The notes beneath the pieces are model-generated. The model did no database searches. It saw only the letters and a program-made list of their open reading frames with translations, and was not told the DNA's origin. This document shows, piece after piece, positions 16,643-40,269 of a stretch of 64,000 nt of DNA. The stretch is from Lates calcarifer (Eukaryota > Chordata > Actinopteri > Centropomidae). Where the stretch lies: assembly GCF_001640805.2 (NCBI RefSeq), contig NC_066850.1, forward strand, positions 12,587,329 to 12,651,328. Direction: 5' to 3'. Position 1 is the stretch's first letter, and every line of letters starts with the position of its first letter. The position numbers and the translations under genes were made by a program.

Positions 16643-16834
16643 CTCTTATAGACTAGCTCAGACATGTCAGGACTAGACCAGCCTAAATGTCCTGGCCTAG
16701 CCTAACTGGGCCTATCAGGGCCTTTACAGGGCCAGTCAGGGCTGAGTCAGCAGCAGGGTTGTATGTTCACGTTCAAACTGACTGTAACAGCTGATTTAAT
16801 CACAGAGCTCCTGTAGACATGCCGGGACTAGTCC
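16643..16834 (-). promoter_or_regulatory. mdm2: mdm2 P2 promoter: two p53-type response elements and TATA box
   Basis: Distal element at 16815-16834: AGACATGCCG then GGACTAGTCC, two RRRCWWGYYY half-sites with no spacer (9/10 and 10/10 matches). Proximal element at 16660-16679: AGACATGTCA then GGACTAGACC (9/10 and 9/10, no spacer). Each pairs a CATG-core half with a CTAG-core half, and the two copies share AGACATG-C-GGACTAG-CCAG at the same spacing. Nine bases downstream of the proximal copy in gene orientation is TATAAGAG (16650-16643), followed by the predicted leader exon. Mammalian MDM2 has the same plan in intron 1: two p53 elements and then a TATA-like box, driving the p53-inducible P2 transcript in a negative feedback loop. 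Binding is inferred from sequence only. Confidence 0.8.
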
Positions 16835-18059
16835 AGAATGACTCATCATCAAGGTAACCACACTAACCAGACTGAACAACCACACTGACTAACCAGTGGT
16901 AACCAAGCAGGGCTAAGGAACCAACACTGGCCCGACCAGAGTGTCTCTCCACTGCAGGTCTGTCCTCAGGCTTTAAGGAGAATGTGGATTTAAAAAATTT
17001 AACCTGGCATTATTTTAACACATAAATTATTCATGTATCCAATTTGGTCCCACCCATAAACTTACTATTGAAAAAACTAATAGCAAATGGATTTAATTTT
17101 AAGAATAGTATAGTATAGTATATGATATGTCCGTCTAATATTAACTGTTGATTCAATTCGTTGCAGCCCTCAAATCATCTTATGTATAATCAGATTGTCA
17201 GAAAATAAAATTAGTTTTGCGTTTCAGTGTTTGACAGGACTGTACTAATCCTGACCTCAACACACGGGGTCACTTGACATGATAGTCTTTGGGTTTAAAA
17301 CCGTAATTAATCTCAATAAAGAAGCAACGATTACTCAACAGAAGATTACATTTTGATAGTGGTTAAACTGTGATGGGCAGTTTCAATGTCAGTTGCAGCC
17401 CTAGATTAATCTTATCAACTGCTCTAAGGATCTGTACAACCTGTCCAGACATAGCCCATACTGGTCTAGTCTTGTTCGGCACCGTTTGGCCCTGCAGTGT
17501 GAACGTGTCTGGGCAGCGGTCTGTGTGACTGTACAGAAACAATGACTTGTTCACATACAGCTGACACACACACCGCATGAGTCAGCTGTTAGTTTGTTAC
17601 CATTACAACACACATGCAGTGAAAATATGCCCAGACTTGTCCCGCTCTCCTCGCTGTCTGTCTGTCTGTATCACTGTCTGTCCATCCTACAAACACAGTT
17701 GACAGACACAAACTGAACTCGTGCATTGGTAGGGTGCATTATACTAATACATGCACCGACTTTACTCTGTCTGTTCAATACAATAGCTATCTTTTTCTGT
17801 TAAATTAATCAAATTTTAAGTTATAGCGGGTTACGTTAACATGCAAAATAACTGCATCAATGTCAACGAGCAAACCGAAAACATTTAATGCTAAAACGCA
17901 GCACTGGCCTGTAACTTCACAATATTCACGACACAATTATACAATTTCAGAATCACCTCAAATTAAAGTCAAAAGCAGCGGTGTTGCAACAGTTAAATGT
18001 AGCCGTTGGTTTGCTTATATGAACTTAACACTAGAGAGGAGCCCGACATTACACAATTA

Positions 18060-18420
18060 AGTAGAATAATAAAATATAAACTATATACCAACATCAATAA
18101 CTGAGCCGTGGGTAAAACCTTTCACACTGGTAACTTTTGTGGTGGTAGCTTTTTTCGACCGTATTGTTTTAAAGGAATCCACAAGTAAGGATACCCGAGC
18201 AAACGCGGCCGCGTCTGCTACACCAGGAAACCCCGTGGCTATGCGGCCTGCTAGCATACTGCTAACCACCTGCTAACTCACTAACCGCTGCTAAGGTTAC
18301 ACGCACTATAACGTGTCGTAGTTAAGTTTAACCATTATTTACGCACCTTTCAGTTACTCTTGATTAAATTATGTCCCACAGCAGCATTTATCCACCAGCT
18401 TATCAGGCCGCTGAACTAGT
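18060..18420 (-). promoter_or_regulatory. Candidate constitutive (P1) promoter / first exon region of mdm2
   Basis: This is locally the most CpG-rich DNA between mdm2 and nup107 (it includes GCGGCCGC near 18206). It lies where a P1 promoter would be expected, about 1.3 kb upstream of the P2 elements. No clear exon boundaries are seen; a GTATCCTTAC word at 18194-18185 on the minus strand could be a splice donor. The assignment rests on position and composition only. Confidence 0.35.
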
Positions 18421-19440
18421 AAGCATACTACTGTGCTACTGCCAGTCGGTTTGTTGACTGTTGTATTCCTGGAACTTGTTTTTGTGTAGCGCTCCTACTG
18501 GCCGAAAACTGACACTGCACTCAGCCAGGATAAGTATAAAGTATACGTAATGAATAATGTATTTTTTCATGCTCTGTTTTAATAACTTTAAGCGCCAAAA
18601 TAAATGGAATTTACCTTCAAAATATCCAATTAGTGATAGATTATTATTTTTACAGTCAGTGCTAGAGAAAGTCTTAAGATCACACTGTAAAAATTCCTGA
18701 TTATGTGTAAGTCCTGCATTGAAAATGTTAAGTAACATGGTATGTATATTCAGGAAAATGTTCTTTAAATATTGAAAAGGAACTGTTAAGTATAACTGAT
18801 GTATCAATATACAAGCAACATTTTACCGCTGTTGTTGGTTAAAGGCAGACATGTTTATAACTATTTATATTATATTATACAGAACAAATAATCACTATTT
18901 TCATTATGGATTAATCTGCTGATTATTGTATCAGTTAACTGACTGATCATTTGGTTTGTGAAATGTCAGGGAAGAAATGTTGTCACAGTTACCCAGGGCC
19001 CTAAGTGACATCTTCATAATACTTTGATTTGTTTACATAATAATACTGACAATATTTATAACTTGTCATATTTGAGAAGCTGGAATTATTTAAGGTTTGG
19101 CATTTTTGCATTAAAAGTTACTTCAACAATTAGTAAAAACTGTTTTCCAACTACAACTTTTTTTTCTGAGCTTTTAAATATTACTTCATTAAAATATCTT
19201 ATAAAACATTTTCCTATTTTACTCTGCTCCAATTATTTATTTCATGATATATGGTGTGAGTGTTTATCCATACCCCTTTCACAGCTGTCAAACAATTTTA
19301 TATGGTCTTGTCAAAATGCTAACAAGACTTATCTGTTTGTGGTGAGGTTTGCTGGCATTTTAAGACACAGTAAAAACCTTAATATGATCATGCAGTTGAC
19401 TGGCAGTCCCATAGTACCAGCATTACAGAACTAAATAACA
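18421..19440. other. Intergenic spacer between nup107 3' end and mdm2 promoter
   Basis: AT-rich, no supported gene. A degraded copy of the ATTAATCTG-type teleost MITE is recognisable at about 18887-19025 (TTTTCATTATGGATTAATCTGC ... GTGAAATGTCAG, split here by diverged bases). Open frames on either strand are short and dissimilar to known proteins. Confidence 0.6.
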
Positions 19441-19472
19441 TTTACACAAAACAACTACAGGAAACACAGGCT

Positions 19473-19478
19473 TTTATT
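19473..19478 (-). promoter_or_regulatory. nup107: Poly(A) signal of nup107
   Basis: AATAAA on the minus strand in the context GCAAAATAAAAGCCTGTG, about 80 bases after the nup107 stop codon. This predicts a very short 3' UTR. Confidence 0.75.
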
Positions 19479-19555
19479 TTGCAAAAAAGATAAACAATCC
19501 AAAAAGACAACAGTGATTCAAACTCCAGACTATGTGTGTATGTGCATATATTAGT

Positions 19556-28405
<8,850 letters not shown>

Positions 28406-28560
28406 GGTCGTGAGCTGTCAATTCCCGCTTCACGAGGTTTAACAGAATTCTTCTTCGTGTGTCTTTTTTCTTCTTCTTCTTTCGTTTGAATTTCCGGCAC
28501 ACTGGATGCCTGGTGGCACATGGCTGCCCCTCACGGCGGCGATGAATTTGACAAGTATTG
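28406..28560. promoter_or_regulatory. nup107 promoter and 5' UTR, part of a divergent promoter with slc35e3
   Basis: The minus strand reads CCGGAAA (28497-28491), an ETS-type site common in housekeeping promoters, then a purine-rich leader of about 85 bases to the ATG (context CACGACCATGG). slc35e3 is transcribed the other way, with a plausible leader exon starting about 400-700 bases away. CpG density is raised around 28.2-28.56 and 28.9-29.16 kb. Start sites are inferred. Confidence 0.5.
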
Positions 28561-28859
28561 ATAGATTTCTCGTTTGTAAACTGCCTAAAATGTATTAAGA
28601 CTGAAATTTAAATATATGTGTTATAGGAAACAATAAACAGTCACGTATGTTTTTTTATTAACAGAGAGGTAGGAGTTTATAATAGATAAATATTGTATAT
28701 GCATTTTGTGTTCTGTTCAGTATTTTTAGGGTTCTGACTGTTCATAAACACATCACAAGTCATTATTGTGACATACTTAGTTGTTTTTTTTAATCATCAA
28801 TTTTTTCCTGTCGCACATTTTCCTATGTGGAGTGACTCATCTGTTATTTGATGATCTTT

Positions 28860-29192
28860 GCTCTCCTCCACCCTCCAGTCCGGCAGCAGCCGCTGTTGCT
28901 CAACACACAATCGTTAAACGGTGATAAACACAAGAGGAAACAGGAACACACAGGGCAGTTTGTAACCAGAGAACACGGGTGTATTCAGCAGGGACGCAGG
29001 GAAGAAAAATCCCCAAATAACTGCTGCGGGGATACCTCACTGCAAAGGCCGGGATTGGCACTCCGACTGACAGGGAGAGGCACACGCACAGCCCCGGTAT
29101 CTCACGGGTGGTGGTTTGGCCGGAGTGAGTCAGGCAGAGTAAAACACGGAGGGGCAGAAGCAGGGAGACAGATGGAAAGATGGAGACCCCAG
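28860..29192 (+). other. slc35e3: Predicted non-coding leader exon of slc35e3
   Basis: A GC-richer stretch ends in a strong donor, GACCCCAG|GTAAACTT, at 29192/29193. It would join the acceptor TGTTTTTGCAG at 30202 in front of the coding exon. The 5' limit is unknown. The long plus-strand open frame here (from 28848) has no similarity to known proteins and is taken as leader sequence. Confidence 0.45.
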
Positions 29193-30202
29193 GTAAACTT
29201 TTCTCATTGCGTGGCAGAATGCGAGACAGACAGACACGGAGAGAGAGACAGACACGGAGAGAGAGAGAGAGAACCGACAGGGAAACCATTAGTCTCGTCT
29301 GGGTGAAATGAACCGTTACATTCAGACTTAATCTTAACACTGTAATGTATTAACTACCAACAAAACATGTCACATAACCTGTAATTTACCATTTAACTTG
29401 CATTATGTATGTATTATTGGCAGTTACTTCAGTTTTGAACCAGTCGGTCCACCACGCCAAACTTCGTTCAAAAAAAACCGTTATTTTACATTCAGCAGAT
29501 CCTATCAGCAACATGTTCTCTCACCTGTGTTGTTCGAGTTAGAGGTGAAAACAGTGATAGAAAGTAATGAAGTACAGTTACTCGAGTACTGTACGTAGGT
29601 ACAAATGTGAGGTACTTGTACATTACGTGACTATTAGAATGTAATGCCGACTTTACACCACTACATTTTAAAGGAAAGTATTGTATCTTTAACTTAAGTA
29701 TATTTGACAACTGGGTTTAACATACAACACAGATATTATCAACAAATTTGAGTGAAACTATCAAATATAAAAGACAACAACATTTCCATTTCAGTGTTTT
29801 GTCATTATATGTAGGGCTATTTTATTTTATTATAAATTGATCTGCCAATTAATGTGGCTGAGCTGAAGGTGGTATCTCCAAATGTCTTGTTTTGTCTGCC
29901 CAAAAGTAAAAAAAAATCCAAATATTCAGTTAAAAAGATAGGAAAAGCAGGTCAGGCCATATTTCTTATATATATATATATTTCTTCACCATTGAGTAGT
30001 ATCTTGGAAACACAGCAAATTAAGCATCAAATGATCGTCATCATCTTTGCACTATAGCTATAACATGAAGGGAAGTGTCTGTAAACACAGTATTATGTAA
30101 GATTTATCATGTTAGAGTATAATCATGATTCTCTGAAGAGGATCAACTTTAATATGGCTGAAGTTTCAGACTTTCTAACATGCTTCTTCTCTGTTTTTGC
30201 AG
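29193..30202 (+). other. slc35e3 first intron with degraded MITE
   Basis: No coding sequence. Short tandem AGACAGACACGGAGAGAG-type units sit at about 29222-29270, and an AT-rich degraded MITE copy (AAATGTCTTGTTTTGTCTGC ... CAAATATTCAGTT) at about 29815-29960. Confidence 0.5.
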
Positions 30203-30249
30203 TGTGAACAGCGAGCTCAGCTGTGTTAAACAAAGCTCAGCCAAGCTAG

Positions 30250-32967
<2,718 letters not shown>

Positions 32968-34460
32968 AGTGACTTACCTGTCCATCAAGTGCACGGACTC
33001 CTGCCATTGGCTGCGCACAGTGTGACTGGCAGCAGAGACCTCTTTATATATTTTTTATTTTATTATGAGTATTTTTTTAGGGAAGTTAAGAATTTTATCG
33101 TGGTTCCCAGACAGGATTAAATGCGTACTACATATCAACATGTCACCTCTGCCCTTTGTGCTCTTCCCATGATTCAAATGGAGGCTACAGGGTGGGCAGA
33201 GTTAGTGAACAGTGAGCAAGGCATCAAACTTTCATCTGCTGCTGGAGGCAGGCGCTGCCATGAAAACAATATAATAATAGTAATGATATTAGTAAAATAA
33301 TAATAGTATTTTCTCCTGCTAGCTCAGTTTGCCCAGCAGAGAACAATGGCAGCTCAACACACACACACACACAAAAGTACACATTTCAGCATCATATATC
33401 CTCCTCTTGTGTTTCTGCTTTTATTCAGATCTTCTATAGTGCTGAAAAATATCCACATTCATTACAGCTGACATCAGGGCAGAAAAAATGAATGGGAGCC
33501 TTTAATAACCAAGCCTATTTGTTTAAGCTCATTGTGTGTACCTGCTGTTTGTGGACTACAACCAGTCCCCTTCTATAAGATCGTATCTACAGTATAAGGG
33601 ATTTATCATTGATTGAAAACTTTTTTTTGCTTATACGTTATCAAATCCTGCTCAAACTTATCCTTCAGTATACCTCGACAGTGACAGTACGTCCTCAAGC
33701 TGTCCCCACAACAGCAGCACACTGCTTTATAAGACGTAGTTGCACCATCAAACCTTGTCTCCCAACTGTCTGTAAACTGTTCCTCTTTCGTGGAGCAGTT
33801 TCTACTTGGACAGGAAGGGGTTAAATAAAATTGGATGGTGCAACACAGCTAATAAACTACAACAGCTTACTCCATTTTGGAGGTCAGCGCTATATCGACT
33901 GAACAGCAACAATGCTGGGTCACAATCTTCTTTGTTCTCAATGATTAAATAGGTTTTAAATGGAGTGTTTATGGTCTAGAGAGTGTTTCTCTTTCTGGTT
34001 TTGGACTGCTCTGAGTCTCATTCAGTGTTAGTTTAATTTATTTTTTTCTTTATTTTCTAAAAGTTTTTAAAAGAACCTATTAAATTTTGCTGACTGTCGG
34101 TGAGTATGAGGAATCTGATCACACCCACTTAACTGGGACTTACTGATTTTTTTTTTCCTCTTGAAAAAAACCCAAACATTTCAGATGCATACCTTCACCT
34201 GGAATCACAGGTGGTGTGGGAGAGGCTGTGTATTTAATAATTTATGTGTTACGACTGCAGTCCGTCGTTTAACCGGTGAAATAAAACTCTAATCTTATTC
34301 TCCCACACTGGTGTTTCATCACAAGAACAAGCAACAAGTGTCTTTGGATTGACTGGACAGTGTCTCTCTCTGAGGTGACTGACTGTACCATGACAGAGAT
34401 TCACTGTTCTCATTTCACTTTACTGTGTTGAACATGTTCAGTCTGCCGAATAAAACTGAT
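32968..34460 (+). other. slc35e3: slc35e3 3' UTR
   Basis: No coding sequence. It starts directly after the stop codon and reaches two poly(A) signals, AATAAA at 34280-34285 and 34449-34454. The second sits in a typical context (GCCGAATAAAACTGATT). A 3' UTR of about 1.3-1.5 kb is inferred. Confidence 0.6.
34280..34454 (+). promoter_or_regulatory. slc35e3: Two candidate poly(A) signals of slc35e3
   Basis: AATAAA occurs at 34280-34285 and again at 34449-34454. The distal one is followed by a T/G-rich stretch, as expected for a cleavage site. Alternative use would give two 3' UTR lengths. Confidence 0.55.
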
Positions 34461-35860
34461 TTAGTGACTTTACAGCTGTTTGGATTGTTTTGAGTTTCCA
34501 CTAATGCAGACATGCAGATATAGGTTTAGTCTATTGTCCTACAGGAAATTAGTTTTCACAGCCCGCACAGTTGTAACATAAACATATAGGTAACCACACC
34601 ACAACATATAGATGACATTCAAGCACATGTGCATACATCTCACAGACAAAACTGACTCACAGAGGACTGTGGACCATTATCAGTGTTATATCTATATATA
34701 AAATCCTGCTTTAGTGAAAATACACAAGTAATATTGGTTACATTAAAGTAGCAGTTTTAAACCTTTACTCTGCAAAGACCCCTCCACGTGGAGATTACGT
34801 GTCCCTAGGTGTTACAGGTGCTACTTGGAGGGTCATTACATTCCTTACATTGCTCTTAAGTAAGATGAATTCACTCTTTTATCATTATTTTTCTTTGACT
34901 GCTAACCTGTGCTGTCCCCCTTTCTTGTCACAGTGCTAGTAAAAAGTGGCACAGAATGGAACTGAACAAGAAAGTACATGTAACTCGCCTTGAGGTAAAC
35001 TACAGCAGTAACACATTAGTAAACCTGCTGTAGGTGGCTTACTCTCATTCTTTATAACCACACCTAACATGTAGTTTCCCTGTGAACAGCTCTTCTGTGT
35101 AAGTTTTCCAGTGGCTCTGAGCTGAGCCTTCAGTACCACCGTCATCCACACTGTGTCAATAAAGCTACAACTGTAACCCTGGTTTACACACACACACACA
35201 CACAAGAGAGTGGCTGTGCTGGGAGGAAATTTCAGATGAATGAATGACTGAATGAATGAGTGGAAAGAGTGTGTTTTAAAATATTTCTAGTCTCCCGAGG
35301 AGGAAAATCTGAGAGCTGCTGTTTAACAACCTAACAAAGAATCTGTTCTGTTTCTACTGAAGGTTTAACTGTTTTCATTTCTGTTAATTACATAGGTTCT
35401 GTTTGGTTTAAATTAGATCAGTAGCAGCTTAACTCTTCAATTAAGGGTACATTCCCCAATACTAATAATACCCCTTGAGGAAAATTCTTAGTCAAGTCGG
35501 ACTACTATTACGAATACTTTTGCTGCTGCTACTACTAGATGTAGTCAGAGGCGGAGGGAGTACTCATAACTTTATACGTGTGTATATATACACCAAATGA
35601 ATCTATTCATTCATTTACATTTTATTTTATTTCATTAAAATATACATGAAAACGACTGCTTCATGAGTAACCGCCGTAAGCATTGCCTGTCGGTATAAAA
35701 CAATTTGAATATACCAAAATATACAGTTATTCGTGGGTTAAATGATATTGTGATTATATTAAACTCGTCATATTATAAAACACTGAACTGTGTCAAAATT
35801 ATAACTTAATGAAAATATTTTCAGTAAGGCATAATGTGTGGGACCTTGAGGGTCCTTCAG
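34461..35860. other. Spacer between slc35e3 and upf2
   Basis: No gene supported; AT-rich with a short (CA)n tract at about 35187-35204. This is where the block syntenic with human 12q15 (mdm2, nup107, slc35e3) meets the block syntenic with human 10p (upf2, proser2). Confidence 0.5.
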
Positions 35861-35916
35861 CGGTTCACACGGAAACCAACTCTAATGACCGATGTTTGTT
35901 TTGCTACAGTTAGCAG
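35840..35916 (+). other. upf2: Candidate upf2 promoter and non-coding first exon
   Basis: A plausible leader ends at the donor TTAGCAG|GTAAATC (35916/35917). It contains ACGGAAA, an ETS-like word. It would splice to the acceptor CTTCCCTAG at 36983, one base before the start codon. CpG-bearing DNA continues to about 36.31 kb, so the true first exon may lie there instead. Confidence 0.35.
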
Positions 35917-36984
35917 GTAAATCTTTTTATTTTACTTTAAAATGTACACGAAGATCTGGATTGCCAGTCAGGGATTTATAATGTTTATTATTTTAACTTT
36001 ACGCTATAACGACTTAATACACACTAACTGCCAGTTTAACGCTGTCAAAACGTTTGTTTACATCGTTCCATTCAAGTGGCCTAGCTGAACGCGTTAGCTC
36101 TGCCAATGCTAACAGTTGTTTTATTATTCATTTGTATTCTCATATTTAAAGCGTGACAGCGTCCTTACAACGTTAAACTATGTATCACCTTCTTTCAAAG
36201 CTAAGATTAAACGTCAGTCATATCATCAGAGAATAGCGCTAACGTTACCCTAAACAAAGCAGCTGAGCTAGGCGGCTAACGAGCGGGGTCTGCAACGACG
36301 CTGCTGCGTGGGTGTGTGTCAGACTAATTTAAACTGTAGATCATATGGTTGGAGATTTAAATCGTACTTTATTTTATCCACCATTTTATCCACTTTTTCT
36401 CAAGACGTACAACTAACATCTAACGGCTTTTTACGTGGTGAGGAAAATGGTTTGAACGAGTATCTTACTTTATTTTTCCAGTTCTGTAAAATTACCATTT
36501 GAGAACCTACACCTAATATTAATGATGGTTGGAAATTTGAATTTTATTTCAGTGTCACGGGCCATTGTATCACACCTATACATTAAGCATCAACAGACAA
36601 GCAATTTGATGATGATAATTCAATCATTTCAAGAAAAGACATGGAAAAACAAATGCAGGAATTAACCCACTCATTACTGATACAAGGTTGTCTTCCTTAG
36701 CGCCCATGTATTCCTCAGATAAGATACCAATTTAAATGACTCTTTTTAAACTAAGTCCTGAATCATTCACATCCATCACCTCAGTCTTGTTTTTTGTCAT
36801 TAAAAATTTTACATTACCTGCATGAAACAACAAATCGATCAGTTTCCTAAAACTCACACACACTGCTTTAAGTTGATATTCACCTTTCAAAGCAGCATAC
36901 AGACCCATTTCAGTGTACCAGCTGTTATCTGGGCACTAAGCATCAGTGTTGTTAAATAGCTTTTCTTTGTTGTCCTTCCCTAGT

Positions 36985-39900
36985 ATGCCTGCTGAACGCA
37001 AACGCTCAGTAAACATGGATGAGAAAGACGTTTGCGCCTTCGGTAACAAGGAAAAAGAGAAGGACAGAGAGGGTGAGAGAAGACCAGCATCTGCCCGAGA
37101 CAAACCAAAAGATGAGGCCAAAATGGGTGGTAAAAAAGATGGCGGCAAGGAGGAGAAGAGGAAGCGCCTAGAGGAGGAGAAGAAGAAGAAAGAGGAAAAG
37201 GAGCGAAGAAAGAAGGAGGAGGAGAAACAGAAAGCAGAGGAGGAACAGAAGAAGAAAGAGGAGGAGGAGAAGAGACAGCAGGAGGAGCAGGAGAGGAAAC
37301 TTCAAGAGGAGGAGGCCAAACGACAACGTGAGGAGGAGGCAGCGCTCCTCAAGTAAGTGATGATGAACTTTGCTGTAAAGCCTCAGTTTACAGCAAAGGA
37401 AATGTAAGTACCCTGTCTTTTAACTTTGTCCAGCTTACATCATGTATTTCTCTCCATTGTACCTAATTTCTGCAGGGAAAAGGAGGAGGGGCATCAGCTG
37501 CATCAAGAGGCCTGGGAACGTCATCAGTGCAGGAAGGAACTCCGCAGCAAGAACCAGAACGCCCATGAGGGTCGGCCTGAAGAGGCCTTCTTCAGCCGAC
37601 TGGACTCCAGCCTGAAAAAGAACACTGCCTTTGTCAAGAAGCTGCGTACACTCACTGAACAGCAGCGAGATTCTCTCTCCAATGACTTTGCCTCACTGAA
37701 CCTCAGCAAGTACATTGGCGAGGCCGTAAGCTCTGTCGTTGAGGCCAAGCTGAAGATCTCTGACGTTGGCTGCGCCGTCCACCTGTGCTCCCTCTTCCAC
37801 CAACGGTACGCTGAGTTTGCTCCGTTACTGTTACAGGCGTGGAAGAAGCACTTTGAAGCGAGGAAGGAAGACAAGGCGCCCAATGTGAGCAAGCTGCGCA
37901 CAGATCTGCGCTTTATAGCAGAGCTCACCATCGTTGGCCTCTTCACAGACAAAGAGGGACTGTCGCTTATTTACGAGCAGCTGAAGAACATTATCGGGAC
38001 GGACCGGGAGACACACACTCATGTGTCAGTGGTGATCAGCTTCTGTAAACACTGTGGGGACGACATTGCTGGTCTCGTGCCCCGCAAGGTGAAACTGGCT
38101 GCTGAGAAGTTTGGCTTGTCCTTCCCTCCGAGTGAGATAATCAGCACAGAGAAACAGCAGCCATTCCAGAACCTTCTAAGGGAGTATTTCACATCGCTCA
38201 CCAAACACTTGAAGAAGGACCACCGGGAGCTGCAGAACATTGAGAGGCAGAACAGGTGAGTGCTCCCTTTCTCCACAGGGAATGGTGCTCTTTGGCTCAC
38301 CATGATATGACCTCTTAACATTTTCTCCTCCTCAGGCGTATCCTACATTCCAAAGGGGAGCTGAGTGAGGACAGGCACAAGCAATATGAAGAGTTTGCCA
38401 CATCCTATCAGAAGCTGCTGGCCAACACTCAGTCCCTGGCTGATCTGCTCGATGAAAACATGCCAGAGCTGCCTCAAGACAAGACTGTGCAGGAGGGTGT
38501 GTCACCTCTCTTTTCCTGACTTGTAGTCAAAAGAGCCCCTTCAAGGGCTTTTTTATTTTAGATTAAATCAAATAATGACACCAGTAAGCTGAACATGTGT
38601 GTGTCATGTGTGTCTTTTTTCTCTCAGAGCATGGTCCTGGCATTGATATTTTCACTCCTGGTAAGCCTGGGGAGTATGACCTGGAAGGAGGGATCTGGGA
38701 AGATGAAGACGCACGAAACTTCTATGAGAACTTAGTGGACCTGAAGGCCTTTGTCCCTGCCATCCTTTTCAAGGATAATGAGAAGAGCAGCCAGGGCAAA
38801 GACAAAGATGACGCAAAAGGTATATGCACTGAATCCACTGACAGATGAGGAAAGAGATTCTCTCAACTTTATTCTGACTGTACTGTTATTTGTGGTTGGT
38901 TCAGATGGGAGAGAAGGGAAGGACACGGCCAGCACCACAGAGGAGCTGGAGTTGGAGCTGGAGGCTCTGGACATCACAGATGAACCTCTTGAACTGGAGG
39001 GAGCAGACGAGGCAGAGAATGAAGAACTGGCCAAAAAACTGCTGGATGAGCAAGGTAAACCAGCACCTCTGTATGTGAGTGTGATGGTGATTTTACACGT
39101 CGACTTGAGTCACTTGTTTCATACACCTTTATTTTTTAATATGTGTAGAACAAGAGGATGAGGAGGCAAACACAGGGTCCCACTTGAAGCTAATTGTGGA
39201 TGCCTTCATCCAGCAGCTCCCCAACTGTGTCAACAGAGACCTCATAGACAAGGTGATGAGAAACAAATAGAGCATTTAATGTGGTGTCCATATTGTGTGT
39301 AAGAAAAAAATGTCTTTCACCTGATCTCTTTACTATCATGTAAAGACTTTTGAATCTTTAAATTTATGAGCTTTGTGTTGATTCCTGCAGGCTGCCATGG
39401 ACTTCTGCATGAACATGAACACCAAGTCTAACAGGAGGAAGCTTGTCCGGGCGCTCTTCACTGTCCCCAGGCAGAGGTAAAGCTGCGTAGACTATCTAAA
39501 TTTGCTGACCATTGTTATGGGGATAACTTTGATCTTTTGTTCTAAGCAGTCACATCGACAGCTGAAGTTAGTTTTAAAGCTGCACTTGTACTTTTAAGCT
39601 GTGGATTTTCAGACAACACTTATTAGCAAGCTCTGTGTGTGTAATGTTGGTTTTGATCTTTTCGTAGGATTTATTGACAAGAAAAATAGAGTATTACCTT
39701 CAGACACCACCAGGTGGCGCTCTTGTCATGATTTACAGTTGGTAGATCAGAGGAGCACTGACTCTTCTTCCTCTTTCAGGCTGGATCTGCTCCCCTTCTA
39801 CTCCCGGTTGGTGGCAACTCTTCATCCCTGCATGTCTGATGTGGCAGAGGACCTCTGCTCCATGCTGAAGGGAGACTTCAGGTTTCATGTAGGTTCTCTG

Positions 39901-40227
39901 TTGAATGATGCACTGAGTTCTATTTGGACTCGATAAAATCAATTTGAGCCTGAAAAACATTTATTAAACAAACTCTAAATCAGCCGGTCATATGCTAAAA
40001 AACAAATACATCTTCCAATGTTTGTGTTTTTAGATTCGGAAGAAGGACCAGATCAACATCGAGACAAAAAATAAAACTGTCAGATTCATCGGGGAACTGG
40101 CCAAGTTCAAGATGTTCTCAAAAACAGACACGCTTCATTGTCTCAAGGTGGGTGGAGAATTGCTGATCTGACATCTGAGGCTTTGATATCTATGAGCTGA
40201 TCAGTTTGAATGTTTATACTGAAAGTC

Positions 40228-40269
<42 letters not shown>

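Noticed and set aside
28848..29340. Overlapping 152- and 146-residue frames on both strands
   Set aside because: They lie in the leader of slc35e3; no similarity, and they are mutually antisense over GAGA repeats.
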